DNA from: Candidatus Gastranaerophilales bacterium | GTDB lineage: Bacteria; Cyanobacteriota; Vampirovibrionia; Gastranaerophilales; Gastranaerophilaceae | Assembly (NCBI GenBank): GCA_944325865.1 | Contig: CALVBS010000002.1 | Span: 310,001 to 374,000, forward strand | Direction of reading: 5' to 3' | DNA length: 64,000 nucleotides | Shown: positions 1 through 8,775 of the stretch, piece after piece | Position numbering within the stretch: the stretch's first letter is position 1 | Layout of the letters: the number at the start of each line of letters is the position of its first letter | Program-made: the position numbers and the translations under genes | Notes under the pieces: model-generated | What the model saw: only the letters and a program-made list of their open reading frames with translations | Database searches by the model: none | What the model was told of the DNA's origin: nothing

Positions 1-1
1 G

Positions 2-586
2 GTTAACTATATTGAACAAGGAAAACATAAAAAAGCTATTGACCTTTCAATATATATATGGGGCGGGTTATGCCTGTTAATCGCATTTGCAGCATTGTTT
101 ACCCCGCTGTATCTTCCTGATTGGCTCTATCAGGATATACTTTCAGCAAAATGGATGAGTATAGGATTTGTAACCTTCTGCGGTGCATCCAGCATTATTT
201 GTTTGATAAAAAACAAACCATGGGGAGTATTTTTTACCTATGTAATCTTTACTCTGCTGGTTTCGGCATTCTGCACAAAAGAATTTTTTAACATTGACTA
301 CAAATTCGGACAGAATGATTTGATGGAATTCGCGAAATACGCACGTCAAACAGGGGATGAATTACTTTCTTTCGGTGATACAAGACGTTATTCACTTCTA
401 TATTACTCAGGATATCATGTAAAATACATTGAACAGACAACTTCCGACAATCTGGCCGAATATCTTGAAGGCGGCGAAGATTTAATCTCAATACGTAAAA
501 AATATCTTGACAAATATGCAGAAAATATAGATTATAAAATTATACTTGACGGCAGAAAATATGCCTTAATAAGAGGAGTGAAATAA
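2..586 (+). CDS. ArnT-like glycosyltransferase, C-terminal part (partial at window edge)
   Basis: The reading frame is open from base 2, so this is the end of a gene that starts before the window. The visible part has at least two hydrophobic segments (IYIWGGLCLLIAFAALF and a second around IGFVTFCGASSIICLI), then a soluble tail with GDTRRYSLLYYSGY. That tail resembles the C-terminal domain of membrane glycosyltransferases of the PMT/ArnT (GT39/GT83-like) type, which move sugars from lipid carriers at the outer face of the inner membrane. Its stop codon overlaps the ATG of the next gene (TAATG), so the two are probably cotranslated. The family call rests on the overall look of the tail; the catalytic N-terminal half is outside the window. 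Confidence 0.6.
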   Translation, partial: VNYIEQGKHKKAIDLSIYIWGGLCLLIAFAALFTPLYLPDWLYQDILSAKWMSIGFVTFCGASSIICLIKNKPWGVFFTYVIFTLLVSAFCTKEFFNIDYKFGQNDLMEFAKYARQTGDELLSFGDTRRYSLLYYSGYHVKYIEQTTSDNLAEYLEGGEDLISIRKKYLDKYAENIDYKIILDGRKYALIRGVK

Positions 587-1137
587 TGCTGAAAAGATAT
601 GAAAAATTTCTGGAAGAATTTGACGGAGCTTTGTTAAAATACTTTGAACTTCACAAAGATTACATCAAATGTAAAAAAGGTTGTACAGATTGTTGTATAA
701 AAGGAGAATATCCATACTCACGTCTTGAGGCGGAATATCTCATGCAAGAATTTATGAATCTGCCAAAAGACATAAAAGACGATATCAGAAGAAATATCAT
801 CATTATAAAAGAAGAAAAACTTAAACATAAAGGTGAAAGATTTACATATACATGTCCGTTTCTGGTAAACAGCCAGTGTTCGGTCTATTCACACCGCGGG
901 ATAGACTGCCGTACTTACGGGCTGGCCTGTCTGCAACAGGACGGGAAGGTAAAATTGCCGAACTGTGCAACATTAGGGCTGAATTACAGTGAACTTTACA
1001 ACCCGAAAACAAAAGAATTAAATATTACAGATCCGATAAAACAGGATTTGAGAATTGATCACTGTCTGAGAAGTCCTCTTGCAGAAAAATACGAACTGGA
1101 ATGCGGAGAAATAAGACCTTTAATTGATTGGTTTTAA
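586..1137 (+). CDS. YkgJ-family cysteine-cluster protein
   Basis: This 183-residue soluble protein has the cysteine pattern of the YkgJ/CxxCxxCC family (PF03692): CKKGCTDCC near residues 28-36, then CPFL...CSVY and CRTYGLAC further on. These clusters probably bind zinc or an iron-sulfur centre; the biochemical role of the family is poorly defined. The start codon overlaps the stop of the glycosyltransferase gene, and about 290 bases of non-coding sequence follow. The pairing with a glycosyltransferase is seen directly; a functional link is inference. Confidence 0.8.
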   Translation: MLKRYEKFLEEFDGALLKYFELHKDYIKCKKGCTDCCIKGEYPYSRLEAEYLMQEFMNLPKDIKDDIRRNIIIIKEEKLKHKGERFTYTCPFLVNSQCSVYSHRGIDCRTYGLACLQQDGKVKLPNCATLGLNYSELYNPKTKELNITDPIKQDLRIDHCLRSPLAEKYELECGEIRPLIDWF

Positions 1138-1234
1138 AGTGTTTTCGTAAATATAAATCGATAAATATTCTCACTTTTTTGAAATTTTGTAAAATTTGTT
1201 AGGAAAAGGCTTAAAAAACATGTAAAAAAGAGTT

Positions 1235-1376
1235 ATACTACTAATGTAGTATTAAGTAGAAGGTTTTACATTGATTTCAAATTTATAATCTAAGCCATCT
1301 AAATGGCGGATTGTAAAACGCTTACGGGAAAAGTAGAATATGTTTAAGTAATGTTAAATTTGCATATAAATTTAAC
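1235..1376 (+). promoter_or_regulatory. Structured leader region upstream of the c-di-GMP enzyme
   Basis: Several symmetric elements lie in this 290-base gap. ATACTAC/GTAGTAT (1235-1252, loop taat) overlaps a TATACT that could serve as a -10 box, so it may be an operator. GTTTTACA (1263-1270) can pair with TGTAAAAC (1312-1319), enclosing a small GCCAT/ATGGC hairpin (1294-1307). A further 9-bp hairpin GTTAAATTT/AAATTTAAC spans 1353-1376. It does not match the consensus of a riboswitch I recognise, including the c-di-GMP classes. The function is unknown. Confidence 0.4.
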
Positions 1377-1426
1377 AATTTAAAATATTCACGGCTTTTA
1401 AAACTTACATCAGGCAGGTCAGAATT

Positions 1427-3397
1427 TTGGAAGAAAATACGGTTAAAGTCAATAAAAATACAACAAAAAAAAGTGCGGCCAAACCCGTTTCTGACAGGGT
1501 TTCCAATCCTATTGCAGCGGAAAAACCGCCGGCAAGGAAAAAATCTTCTTCAGGAACAAGAACATTAAAACAAACCGCAAAAGTAGCCGATTTGCCTTTA
1601 AGCCAGACTCCTGTTACTTCTCCCATAGATAATAATATAGTTGCAAAAATAAATAATTTTACACAGAGACGCAGTACAAACAAGCTCTATGGCGGATATC
1701 TGACGAATTCACTCTCGGCAAACAAAATAGTTAATTATCCTGAATTAATTCAAACACTCAACATTGCTTTGCAGGATAAAAAATCTGTCCACGAACTTTT
1801 TTCTGCCGTTCATGATGTTTTTACCGAAAAAATGAATTGCTCATTCACGGCTTACGGACTTTATCATGAAAAATCAAAATGTATAAATTTAAAACTGACC
1901 AATAAACTTGGAAGCACATATTCATCCAAAATTTTCACATCAAACGAGCAAAACCCTGCCGTTGAATGTTTTAACAGTGCAAACGCCGTAATGCTGAAAG
2001 ACAATTCTTTTTTGAAAATTCCGTATTTACAGAGTTCTTCTGTTATTATTCTACCCCTGATATCTATCGGGAAACCGCTGGGGGTTTTGATATTTGGTAA
2101 AGAAAATCTTGACTGCAATATAGGACTTTTATCGTTCATTGCAAGTTATATTGCAATGTTTATACATAATATTGATTTGCTTGAAAAAACAAATAAATTT
2201 GCCAATACTGACACATTGACATCACTTTATAATCACAGAGGATTTCAGGAAGTTCTTGCCGCAGAATTAAAACACGCGGAAGATACCGGAACAAATCTTT
2301 CTATTATAATGTTCGATATAAATAACATCTCAAAAATTAACAGAGAACTCGGACATGCAAAAGGCGACGAGGTAATAAAACTTCTTGCCGAAAAAATCAA
2401 ACAGAATATGCGTTCAGCTGATAAAGCAGGACGATATGGCGGCGATGAACTTGCAATTATCCTGCCGAACACCAATACAGCAGATGCAAAATATCTGGCA
2501 GAATATATAACATACTGTCTGTCATGTTGTTTTGTGGATGATGTGGGGCCGGTAAAAGTTTCTGTAGGCATTTCAACGTATCCGGAATGTTCAAAAAATC
2601 AGGAAAAACTACTTATACTTGCAGAACAAGCCATGTATATTTCGCAGGCAAAAGGTTACAAAGAAGGAATGTCCGCAATTATAAGTTCTTCAGACTTTAA
2701 CTTCTGGGATAACGATGCACTGAATTCATTTGCGGAAGTTATAGCAAAACGTCACTCACAGCTCGGCATTAATTTTGAAGACGAACTTGTACATAAATTT
2801 AACAACGAACAAATAATTTCACAAAACCATTTAATAGAAATGGTTACATCTCTTGCCGGAGCCATTGATGCGAAAGACCCTTATACAAAGGGCCACTCGA
2901 CATCGGTTTCAAGATATTCGGAAGCACTGGCAAGAGCAATTAATCTGCCTGAAGATGAAGTTCAAAGAATTACACTCGGGGCACTGCTTCATGATGTCGG
3001 GAAAATCGGCATTCCGGAACAGGTTCTTAAAAAACCCGGGAAACTTGAAGGCGAAGAATGGGAAATTATGAAACAGCATCCTGTTATAGGTGCTGAAAAG
3101 GTGCTGGCTCCAAATGAGGCTTTAAGCGACTTAATTCCTATTGTTAAGTATCACCATGAACACATAGACGGTTCAGGATATCCATGCGGATTGAAGGGAG
3201 AAGAGATTCCGCTTGCCGCAAGAATTGTTGCCGTTGCAGATACATACCATGCCCTGATAAGCGACAGACCGTACAGAAAAGGTATGACTGTAGAAAAAGC
3301 CTGCCAGATTCTGCAGGAAGGTGCAGGAAAACTCTGGGATGCTGATCTTGTAAGACACTTTATTGCTATCGCTCCATCGCTTGCAACAAGTATTTAA
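1427..3397 (+). CDS. GAF-GGDEF-HD-GYP cyclic-di-GMP enzyme
   Basis: This 656-residue cytoplasmic protein has a Lys/Ser-rich disordered N-terminus (1-85), a GAF-like sensor domain (about 118-250), a GGDEF domain (about 255-415) and an HD-GYP domain (about 468-650). The GGDEF active site reads YGGDEL (337-342), with Leu for the usual Phe. An intact product-inhibition site RSAD (329-332) sits five residues upstream. The HD-GYP part keeps HD (522-523), HHE (576-578) and DGSGYP (581-586), so c-di-GMP phosphodiesterase activity is likely. Both synthesis and breakdown are therefore possible in one protein. The start is a TTG with an AGG-containing site upstream; no ATG fits. The gene is single and faces dnaB tail to tail with a 20-base gap. 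Confidence 0.9.
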   Translation: MEENTVKVNKNTTKKSAAKPVSDRVSNPIAAEKPPARKKSSSGTRTLKQTAKVADLPLSQTPVTSPIDNNIVAKINNFTQRRSTNKLYGGYLTNSLSANKIVNYPELIQTLNIALQDKKSVHELFSAVHDVFTEKMNCSFTAYGLYHEKSKCINLKLTNKLGSTYSSKIFTSNEQNPAVECFNSANAVMLKDNSFLKIPYLQSSSVIILPLISIGKPLGVLIFGKENLDCNIGLLSFIASYIAMFIHNIDLLEKTNKFANTDTLTSLYNHRGFQEVLAAELKHAEDTGTNLSIIMFDINNISKINRELGHAKGDEVIKLLAEKIKQNMRSADKAGRYGGDELAIILPNTNTADAKYLAEYITYCLSCCFVDDVGPVKVSVGISTYPECSKNQEKLLILAEQAMYISQAKGYKEGMSAIISSSDFNFWDNDALNSFAEVIAKRHSQLGINFEDELVHKFNNEQIISQNHLIEMVTSLAGAIDAKDPYTKGHSTSVSRYSEALARAINLPEDEVQRITLGALLHDVGKIGIPEQVLKKPGKLEGEEWEIMKQHPVIGAEKVLAPNEALSDLIPIVKYHHEHIDGSGYPCGLKGEEIPLAARIVAVADTYHALISDRPYRKGMTVEKACQILQEGAGKLWDADLVRHFIAIAPSLATSI

Positions 3398-3417
3398 TAT
3401 CAATATAAATAAATATC

Positions 3418-4797
3418 TTAGAACGCATCAGTTTTAATAGGATTTTTAAATTTAGTAATATTACCCTGGAAGAGAAGCTTAATAGTTGCAAGTCCGCCAT
3501 TTCTGTGTTTTGCGACAATAATTTCGGATTCACCTTTGTTAACCGCTTTTATTGCTTCTTCCTCTTCACCCTCCGCTTTCTTGTAATATTCGTCACGATA
3601 AATAAACATTACAATATCAGCGTCCTGTTCGATAGACCCTGATTCACGCAGGTCAGAAAGCATAGGTCGTTTATCGGTTCTGCTTTCTACTGCACGGGAA
3701 AGCTGCGAAAGTGCAATTACCGGAACATCAAGTTCTTTTGCAAGAATTTTCAAACCTCTTGATATTGCTGAAATCTGCTGCATACGGTCTTCTCTTCCGC
3801 TTCCTTCCATTAACTGAAGATAGTCAATAAGTATTAACCCGAGATTTTTTTCTTCCATTTTTAAACGGCGGCATTTTGCACGGATATCCGTAATCGTACA
3901 TCCGCTTGTATCATCAATATAGATAGGAGCCTGTGCAAAAGAATTCATTGCATCGGCAAGCTTTTCCCAATCTTTACTTTGCATATTGCCTGTTTTTATT
4001 CTCTGGGAATCAATTTCCGCTTCAGAACAAAGCATACGTTGAACCAGCTGATCCTTTGACATTTCAAGAGAGAATATTGCCACAGGAGTTTTCGCTCTTA
4101 TTGCTACGTTTTGTGCTATGTTCAGTGCAAATGCTGTTTTACCCATTGCAGGACGTGCAGCAAGAATTATCAAGTCTGATTTTTGTAATCCGTTTAATAC
4201 TGCATCCAAATCAAAAAATCCCGTAGGCACGCCTAAAAGTTCGTCTTTGTGGTTATATCTGTACTCAATTTTTTCGTATGTATTAAGAACCAAATCTTTT
4301 ACATGAACCAGATCCGAAGTTGATTTTCTTGACGCAATATCAAAGATTAATTTTTCAGCATTATCAAGAGAAGTGTCAATCGGATTCATGTCATAGCCGA
4401 AAGATACAATTTCCGAACCTGCATTAATCAAGGCTCTTTTTATAGCTTTTTCCTGAATAATTTTTACATAATATTCAATATTAGAAGTTGTAATTGCATT
4501 AAAACTCAAATCGTTAATAAAAGAACGTCCGCCGACGGATTCAAGTTTTGAATTATAACTCAACACATCCGAAACTGAAATAATATCAATTTTTTCGTTT
4601 TGATTAAAAAGCTGAAGCATAGCTTCATAAATATATCTGTGAGCAGGTTTATAGAAACTGTCCGCCTTCAAAGTCTCAACAACTTTTGTCAAAACTCTGG
4701 GGTTTACAAGAATAGCACCGAGAACGGCTTCTTCCGCTTCTATATTTTGAGGTAATAAATTTAAATCCTGTTTATTTTTGTCTTTAACGGCAGGCAT
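3418..4797 (-). CDS. dnaB: Replicative DNA helicase DnaB
   Basis: This 459-residue protein matches DnaB over its full length. It has the N-terminal primase-interacting domain starting at LLPQNIEAEEAVLGAIL, a linker, and a RecA-like motor. The motor shows Walker A ARPAMGKT (214-221), IFSLEMS, Walker B LILIDYLQL (321-329), and SQLSRAVE with DLRESGSIEQDAD further on. It unwinds DNA ahead of the replication fork as a hexamer. No intein is present. The gene stands alone on the minus strand between the c-di-GMP enzyme and a solute-binding protein gene. Confidence 0.97.
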   Translation of the reverse strand: MPAVKDKNKQDLNLLPQNIEAEEAVLGAILVNPRVLTKVVETLKADSFYKPAHRYIYEAMLQLFNQNEKIDIISVSDVLSYNSKLESVGGRSFINDLSFNAITTSNIEYYVKIIQEKAIKRALINAGSEIVSFGYDMNPIDTSLDNAEKLIFDIASRKSTSDLVHVKDLVLNTYEKIEYRYNHKDELLGVPTGFFDLDAVLNGLQKSDLIILAARPAMGKTAFALNIAQNVAIRAKTPVAIFSLEMSKDQLVQRMLCSEAEIDSQRIKTGNMQSKDWEKLADAMNSFAQAPIYIDDTSGCTITDIRAKCRRLKMEEKNLGLILIDYLQLMEGSGREDRMQQISAISRGLKILAKELDVPVIALSQLSRAVESRTDKRPMLSDLRESGSIEQDADIVMFIYRDEYYKKAEGEEEEAIKAVNKGESEIIVAKHRNGGLATIKLLFQGNITKFKNPIKTDAF

Positions 4798-4884
4798 GTT
4801 TCCAACTCCTTTTCAACTTAATTAATATGATATAACATCAAGATTACAAAAACCCATGCCATTTAACATATTGTTACTTTATAT

Positions 4885-5667
4885 CTATTTCCGTCTTTCG
4901 ACGCCCCATTTTTTTTCAAGCTGCCTGATAACCCCCATTGCTTTCAAATTTTCCAGTGCAAAATCTACTCTTTTTTTAAGCCTTTCAGATTTTTCTCCCT
5001 TACGAAACGCTATTGCATAAGGTTCAATAGAATACCTGTGAGGTAACAGCTTCACCGAACGATTCTGCAACGCTAAATTCATGAGCATAATATCATCGGC
5101 AATCAGAGCATCACCCTGCCCGCTGACAAGAGCCTGGAATGCATCTGTATATGTTTTAAATCCCAATACTGTTGCCTCTGGAACATTTCTTTTAATACTG
5201 TCTTCGCCTGTCGAACCGAAAACAATAATCACACGCCTGTTATTAAGGTGTCTGAGTGAATTTACATGACTTAAGGATTTTACCATTAAAGCCTGTCCCG
5301 CTATATAGTAAGGAGCTGAAAAATCAACAACAAGAAGTCTCTGATCAGTAATGGACATTGTTGCTATAAGCATATCGACCTGTTTTGAATTTAATTTTTC
5401 AATTCTGTTTTCAGCAGTCACCGGAACAAATTCAACAGCACCGGAATTGCCTAGCAAAGCCTTTGCCATATACTGTGCAAGTTCAATATCGTACCCCACG
5501 AGATTGCCCTTCAGGTCACGAAAACCGAAAGGTCTTGTATCTGTTCTAACCCCGACAATGATTTTTCCGCGTTTAGTTATTTCAGCCAAATCATCATTTC
5601 TGCCGGTACAACCGCAGGTAACAAGCATAACAAGAAACAATAAGCAGAGTAACTTTTTAATCATCAA
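4885..5667 (-). CDS. Amino-acid-type ABC transporter substrate-binding lipoprotein
   Basis: This 260-residue extracytoplasmic solute-binding protein is of family 3 (SBP_bac_3). It has a lipoprotein signal with Cys18 and Cys20 (VTCGC), Cys20 being the better lipobox cysteine because Gly precedes it. The opening ITKRGKIIVGVRTDTRPFG, followed by LVGYDIELAQYMA, is the classic family-3 start, and FSAPYYIAGQALMV follows. It should bind a polar amino acid or similar solute for an ABC importer. No permease or ATPase gene is adjacent, so the partner is encoded elsewhere, or the protein acts as a sensor. The gene lies 16 bases downstream of the 203-residue secreted protein on the same strand, so the two are probably cotranscribed. 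Confidence 0.88.
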   Translation of the reverse strand: MMIKKLLCLLFLVMLVTCGCTGRNDDLAEITKRGKIIVGVRTDTRPFGFRDLKGNLVGYDIELAQYMAKALLGNSGAVEFVPVTAENRIEKLNSKQVDMLIATMSITDQRLLVVDFSAPYYIAGQALMVKSLSHVNSLRHLNNRRVIIVFGSTGEDSIKRNVPEATVLGFKTYTDAFQALVSGQGDALIADDIMLMNLALQNRSVKLLPHRYSIEPYAIAFRKGEKSERLKKRVDFALENLKAMGVIRQLEKKWGVERRK

Positions 5668-5683
5668 AATTTCCTTTTATGTC

Positions 5684-6295
5684 CTAATTATCATTTTTAT
5701 TTTTGTTTCGTTTGAATTTATTCCAGAAAGAATTTTGTTCTTTAAGTTTTTCAGTATATTCAGCCTGTGACATCTTGCAGCCAAAAGGCTTAACATCAGA
5801 AGGCTTTGAACCGTTTTTCTGAACTTTCTGATATTTTTTCAAATCATTACGTTTAAGTTTTCTAATCATACGATATTTTGCACGCTGATTAGAGTCAAGA
5901 ATTTTCATAAATTCTTTATCATATTTTGATGAAATTTTCTGAATATTTTTTCTTACACACTTTAACTGTTTTTCTGCCTGCTTAACAGCTTCTGCATTAT
6001 TTGCGGCCTCAGCATCCTTCAATTTTTTCTTATAAATACAGAAATTTTTTAATTCCGGTTCAAGCTCTATATAACGTTTGGTTTCAATTTCATCCTTACA
6101 CTTAATCTGTTTTGGTGTAAGATTCAATGAATTATAAATTACATCTCTTTGCATTTTAATTTTTTCAACAAGTCTTGTTGAATAATCATGCTGTTCTATG
6201 ATTGAAATTTCGCAAGAGGCCTCATCATCTGATGCATAAACCGCAGGAGTACACAAAACGGCCAAAACACCCGCCAAAATCAAACTTCTCTTCAT
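5684..6295 (-). CDS. Secreted Spy/CpxP-like helical protein, function unknown
   Basis: This 203-residue protein has a clear Sec signal (MKRSLILAGVLAVLCTPAVYA, cleavage after AYA-like site near 22). The rest is charged and helical. NLTPKQ and LDSNQRAKYRMIRKL resemble the LTxxQ repeats of periplasmic Spy/CpxP proteins. It carries several cysteines, including a pair of ELKNFC/QLKC sites and a late PFGCKM. A small extracytoplasmic chaperone or stress sensor role is possible, but the similarity is weak and based on pattern only. It is first in a two-gene unit with the solute-binding lipoprotein. Confidence 0.6.
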   Translation of the reverse strand: MKRSLILAGVLAVLCTPAVYASDDEASCEISIIEQHDYSTRLVEKIKMQRDVIYNSLNLTPKQIKCKDEIETKRYIELEPELKNFCIYKKKLKDAEAANNAEAVKQAEKQLKCVRKNIQKISSKYDKEFMKILDSNQRAKYRMIRKLKRNDLKKYQKVQKNGSKPSDVKPFGCKMSQAEYTEKLKEQNSFWNKFKRNKNKNDN

Positions 6296-6398
6296 AAAAC
6301 TCTCCTTAATAAATTTAAGACTTCCTTCTGATTACATATATTGTCGCATAACAATATTGAAATTTCAACAGTACACATTTTTATGGTAAATTTTAGCT

Positions 6399-6761
6399 AT
6401 GAATGAAATGAATTTGAAAAATTATGCCTACCTTGGCGACGCCGTGTGGGAACTGTTTATAAGAGAAAAAACTGTTAAAATTACGGAGAATGCTCAAAAA
6501 CTCCACAAAATAACCACGGCGAAGGTTAAAGCTTCTTATCAGGCAGAACTTTTGCATCTGCTTGAGGAAGAATTAACCGATGCTGAAAAAGAACTTGCAA
6601 GACGCGGAAGAAATCTGCCAATCCCTGTCGGCAGACGCCAGATTCAAAGCGAATACAGACAGGCAACCGCATTTGAAGCACTTATCGGCTGGTGGCACAA
6701 ACACGATAGGGAAAGACTCAAATATATATTAAATAAAATCGAAAATCAAATGGTATTTTAA
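6399..6761 (+). CDS. mrnC: Mini-ribonuclease III
   Basis: This 120-residue protein consists of an RNase III catalytic domain without the double-stranded RNA-binding domain, as in Mini-III. YLGDAVWELFIRE carries the conserved acidic cleft residue, and RRQIQSEYRQATAFEALIGW contains the second signature with its acidic residue. Mini-III matures 23S rRNA ends in Firmicutes and is also found in cyanobacteria-related lineages. The gene is 20 bases upstream of aroC, so the two are probably cotranscribed. A TATGGT-like -10 lies about 18 bases before the ATG, which would give a very short 5' leader. Confidence 0.92.
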   Translation: MNEMNLKNYAYLGDAVWELFIREKTVKITENAQKLHKITTAKVKASYQAELLHLLEEELTDAEKELARRGRNLPIPVGRRQIQSEYRQATAFEALIGWWHKHDRERLKYILNKIENQMVF

Positions 6762-6781
6762 AAAGTCATAAAGGGGAATTT

Positions 6782-7834
6782 ATGGAAAAATTCAGATTTT
6801 TAACATCAGGTGAAAGCCACGGAAAATGTTTAACGGCAATAATAGAAGGATTGCCGGCTAATATGGAAATTGACATTGATTTCATAAATTCCGAACTAAA
6901 AAGAAGACAATGTGGTTACGGCCGCGGCGGAAGAATGCAAATAGAGTCAGATACTGTTGAAATTCTCTCCGGTGTAAGGTTCGGCAAGACACTCGGTTCT
7001 CCGGTAACACTTGTTATCAAAAACAGGGACTTTGAAAATTGGCAAAAAATTCTCAGCTCCAACCCGAAAGATATAAATTCCGATAAAGCATTCACCACTT
7101 ACCGTCCCGGTCACGCTGATTACGCAGGCAGTATAAAATACCATCAGAAAGATTTAAGAAACATACTCGAACGTTCCAGTGCAAGAAAAACAGCCATAGA
7201 AGTTGCTGTAGGTGCTGTTGCTAAATTATTTTTAAAAAACTTTGGAATTGGATGGTCTTCAAAAATCATACAAATAGGCAACGGCAAAACAGAAGAAGAA
7301 ATGCACGCAGAAATTGACAGAGCCAAAGAAGCCGGTGACACCCTAGGCGGGAAATTTGAAGTAAGATACACAAATCTTCCTGTCGGCTTAGGTTCATACG
7401 TGCACTGGGACAGAAAAATAGACGGCAGGATAGCACAGGCTATAATGAGTATTCCAGCGGTCAAATCAGTCTCAATCGGAAATCATCATGCATATAAAAT
7501 GACAGGAAGCGAATATCATGACGAAATTTTCTGCGAAGACGGAAAAATTACAAGAAAAACCAACAATGCGGGAGGAATTGAAGGCGGAATGACAAATGGT
7601 GAAGATATTATAGTGACAGGGGTGATGAAACCGATACCTACACTCAAAAAACCGTTGAATTCCGTTGATTGTATAACACATGAAGCATCTGAAGCACATT
7701 TTGAGCGTTCCGATACATGTGCGGTCGAAGCATGTGCTGTGGTAGCCGAAGGACGATTAGCCTGCGTTCTCGCAAACGAAATTCTTTTAAAATATGGCGG
7801 CGACTGTATGGAAGATTATAAACATCTGTTTTAA
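6782..7834 (+). CDS. aroC: Chorismate synthase
   Basis: This 350-residue enzyme has the chorismate synthase hallmarks: GESHGKCLTAIIEGLPA at the N-terminus, RRQCGYGRGGRM, RPGHADYAGSIKY, ERSSARKTA and GGIEGGMTNGEDI. It converts 5-enolpyruvylshikimate-3-phosphate to chorismate, using reduced FMN, in the last shikimate step. An AAGGGGA ribosome-binding site precedes the ATG. The other shikimate genes here (aroK, aroB) are about 1 kb downstream on the opposite strand, separated by repeat-riddled pseudogenes. Confidence 0.97.
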   Translation: MEKFRFLTSGESHGKCLTAIIEGLPANMEIDIDFINSELKRRQCGYGRGGRMQIESDTVEILSGVRFGKTLGSPVTLVIKNRDFENWQKILSSNPKDINSDKAFTTYRPGHADYAGSIKYHQKDLRNILERSSARKTAIEVAVGAVAKLFLKNFGIGWSSKIIQIGNGKTEEEMHAEIDRAKEAGDTLGGKFEVRYTNLPVGLGSYVHWDRKIDGRIAQAIMSIPAVKSVSIGNHHAYKMTGSEYHDEIFCEDGKITRKTNNAGGIEGGMTNGEDIIVTGVMKPIPTLKKPLNSVDCITHEASEAHFERSDTCAVEACAVVAEGRLACVLANEILLKYGGDCMEDYKHLF

Positions 7835-7862
7835 ACCTTATTATTAAAAAAAATTTTTGATA

Positions 7863-8024
7863 TCACAAATTTATATTTGAATCAACAAGTTCAGGCAGGC
7901 TTACATCAAGAACATCCGCAATATGTTTTATATATAACAGTGTAGGATTTGTCAATCCACGCTCAACCTTACTGTAGTAACTTTTATCCACATCAAGCTT
8001 GCAGGCAACATCATCCTGAGAGAA
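7863..8024 (-). pseudogene. XRE-family HTH regulator, N-terminus lost to a repeat
   Basis: The reading frame ending at 7863 encodes the last two thirds of an XRE/Cro-type helix-turn-helix domain (FSQDDVACKLDVDKSYYSKV, then NPTLLYIKHIADVLDVSLPEL). The expected first helix and start codon are missing. Upstream the frame runs into a GC-rich repeat and reads as LNPPAHPCHLPYQG, which is not a protein domain. The frame can technically open at a TTG inside the repeat (8096), but the product would lack the first helix. I read this as a regulator broken by a repeat or by a deletion next to one. Confidence 0.7.
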
Positions 8025-8040
8025 AGGCAAAAGTGGGCTT

Positions 8041-8092
8041 AGGCTTTGCCTCCCTTGGTAAGGGAGGTGGCACGGATGTGCCGGAGGGTTTA
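8041..8092. repeat. GC-rich double-hairpin repeat, copy A
   Basis: The core contains CCTCCCTTGGTAAGGGAGG, a hairpin with CCTCCCTT/AAGGGAGG arms, followed by GGCACGGATGTGCC, a second hairpin, and then GGAGGGTTT. Nearly the same unit recurs at 8310-8364 and 11312-11361. It is far richer in GC than its surroundings and overlaps the broken N-terminus of the XRE gene. It looks like an interspersed repeat of the kind scattered in many gut bacterial genomes. Confidence 0.8.
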
Positions 8093-8274
8093 ACAAGTTT
8101 AGAACACCGAAAAGGAGAGATTCTGAATAGTGACAATTTTCTTGTGCTGCGACAGTTAACGTTTCAGAATGACAAAGAAGTTACATGTCATCCTGAACCG
8201 GCTGCAAAATCAGTAGAGACAAAGTCGAAACCGCATTTCATGCCACTGCATGGTATTTCGGTATCCCGTTGTAT

Positions 8275-8364
8275 AAAATCCCCCCTACCCCCCTTTACAA
8301 AAGGGGGCAAATCTATAGCCTCCCTTGGTAAGGGAGGTGGCACGGGAGTGCCGGAGGGTTTTTC
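8275..8364. repeat. GC-rich double-hairpin repeat, copy B, with adjoining C/G-run element
   Basis: CCTCCCTTGGTAAGGGAGG is followed by GGCACGGGAGTGCC and GGAGGGTTTTT, matching copy A with small changes in the second hairpin loop. Just before it (8279-8310) is a C-run/G-run stretch (CCCCCCTACCCCCC ... AAGGGGGCAAA) that can fold on itself. Together these fill the space between the broken XRE gene and the broken pilin gene. Confidence 0.8.
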
Positions 8365-8385
8365 ATTACACTCCACAGACAACCG

Positions 8386-8765
8386 CGAAGCTGCATTTAC
8401 CTTAGCGGAAGTATTAATAACCCTTGGAATAATCGGGATAGTAGCGGCAATGACACTGCCTGCACTAATGGCAAACGGGAGGAAGCAGGAAACGGTTGCG
8501 AGACTAAAGAAATTCAACAGTATGATGCTTCAGGCAATATTACTTTCAGAAAATGATAACGGGCCGTATGAATACTGGAACAAGGAAGAAACGACCGTTT
8601 ATACCATATTATAGCAATGCCACAGAAGAAAACTGGAATAACAGAGATTATCTGTTGAATACATGCAAATCAAAAGGGTCTGAGATTGGCAACAGCGGAG
8701 CATGTGCAAGGTTAATTGAGTTTGACGGGTGGGAAATAAGGGATGACTACCCTTTTAAAATTTAA
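8386..8765 (+). pseudogene. Type IV pilin/pseudopilin-like gene, truncated and frameshifted
   Basis: From about 8390 the frame encodes a classic prepilin N-terminal helix, AFTLAEVLITLGIIGIVAA, continuing to ...GRKQETVARLKKFN. The cleavage-site leader and start codon are missing, replaced by repeat B. The frame then ends at 8614 after GPYEYWNKEE. A second frame (to 8765) continues with FIPYYSNATEENWNN, C-x-C-rich sequence and the end WEIRDDYPFKI, which looks like the distal part of the same pilin family. A deletion or frameshift around 8585-8600 separates the two. The gene is dead in this state. Confidence 0.72.
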
Positions 8766-8775
8766 CTCCGGTATA

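Noticed and set aside
7949-8614. A 221-codon frame on the plus strand covering the repeats and the pilin fragment
   Set aside because: Its first 145 codons are read through repeat DNA and give Pro/Gly-rich nonsense; only the pilin-like end is gene-derived, so I list a pseudogene instead.
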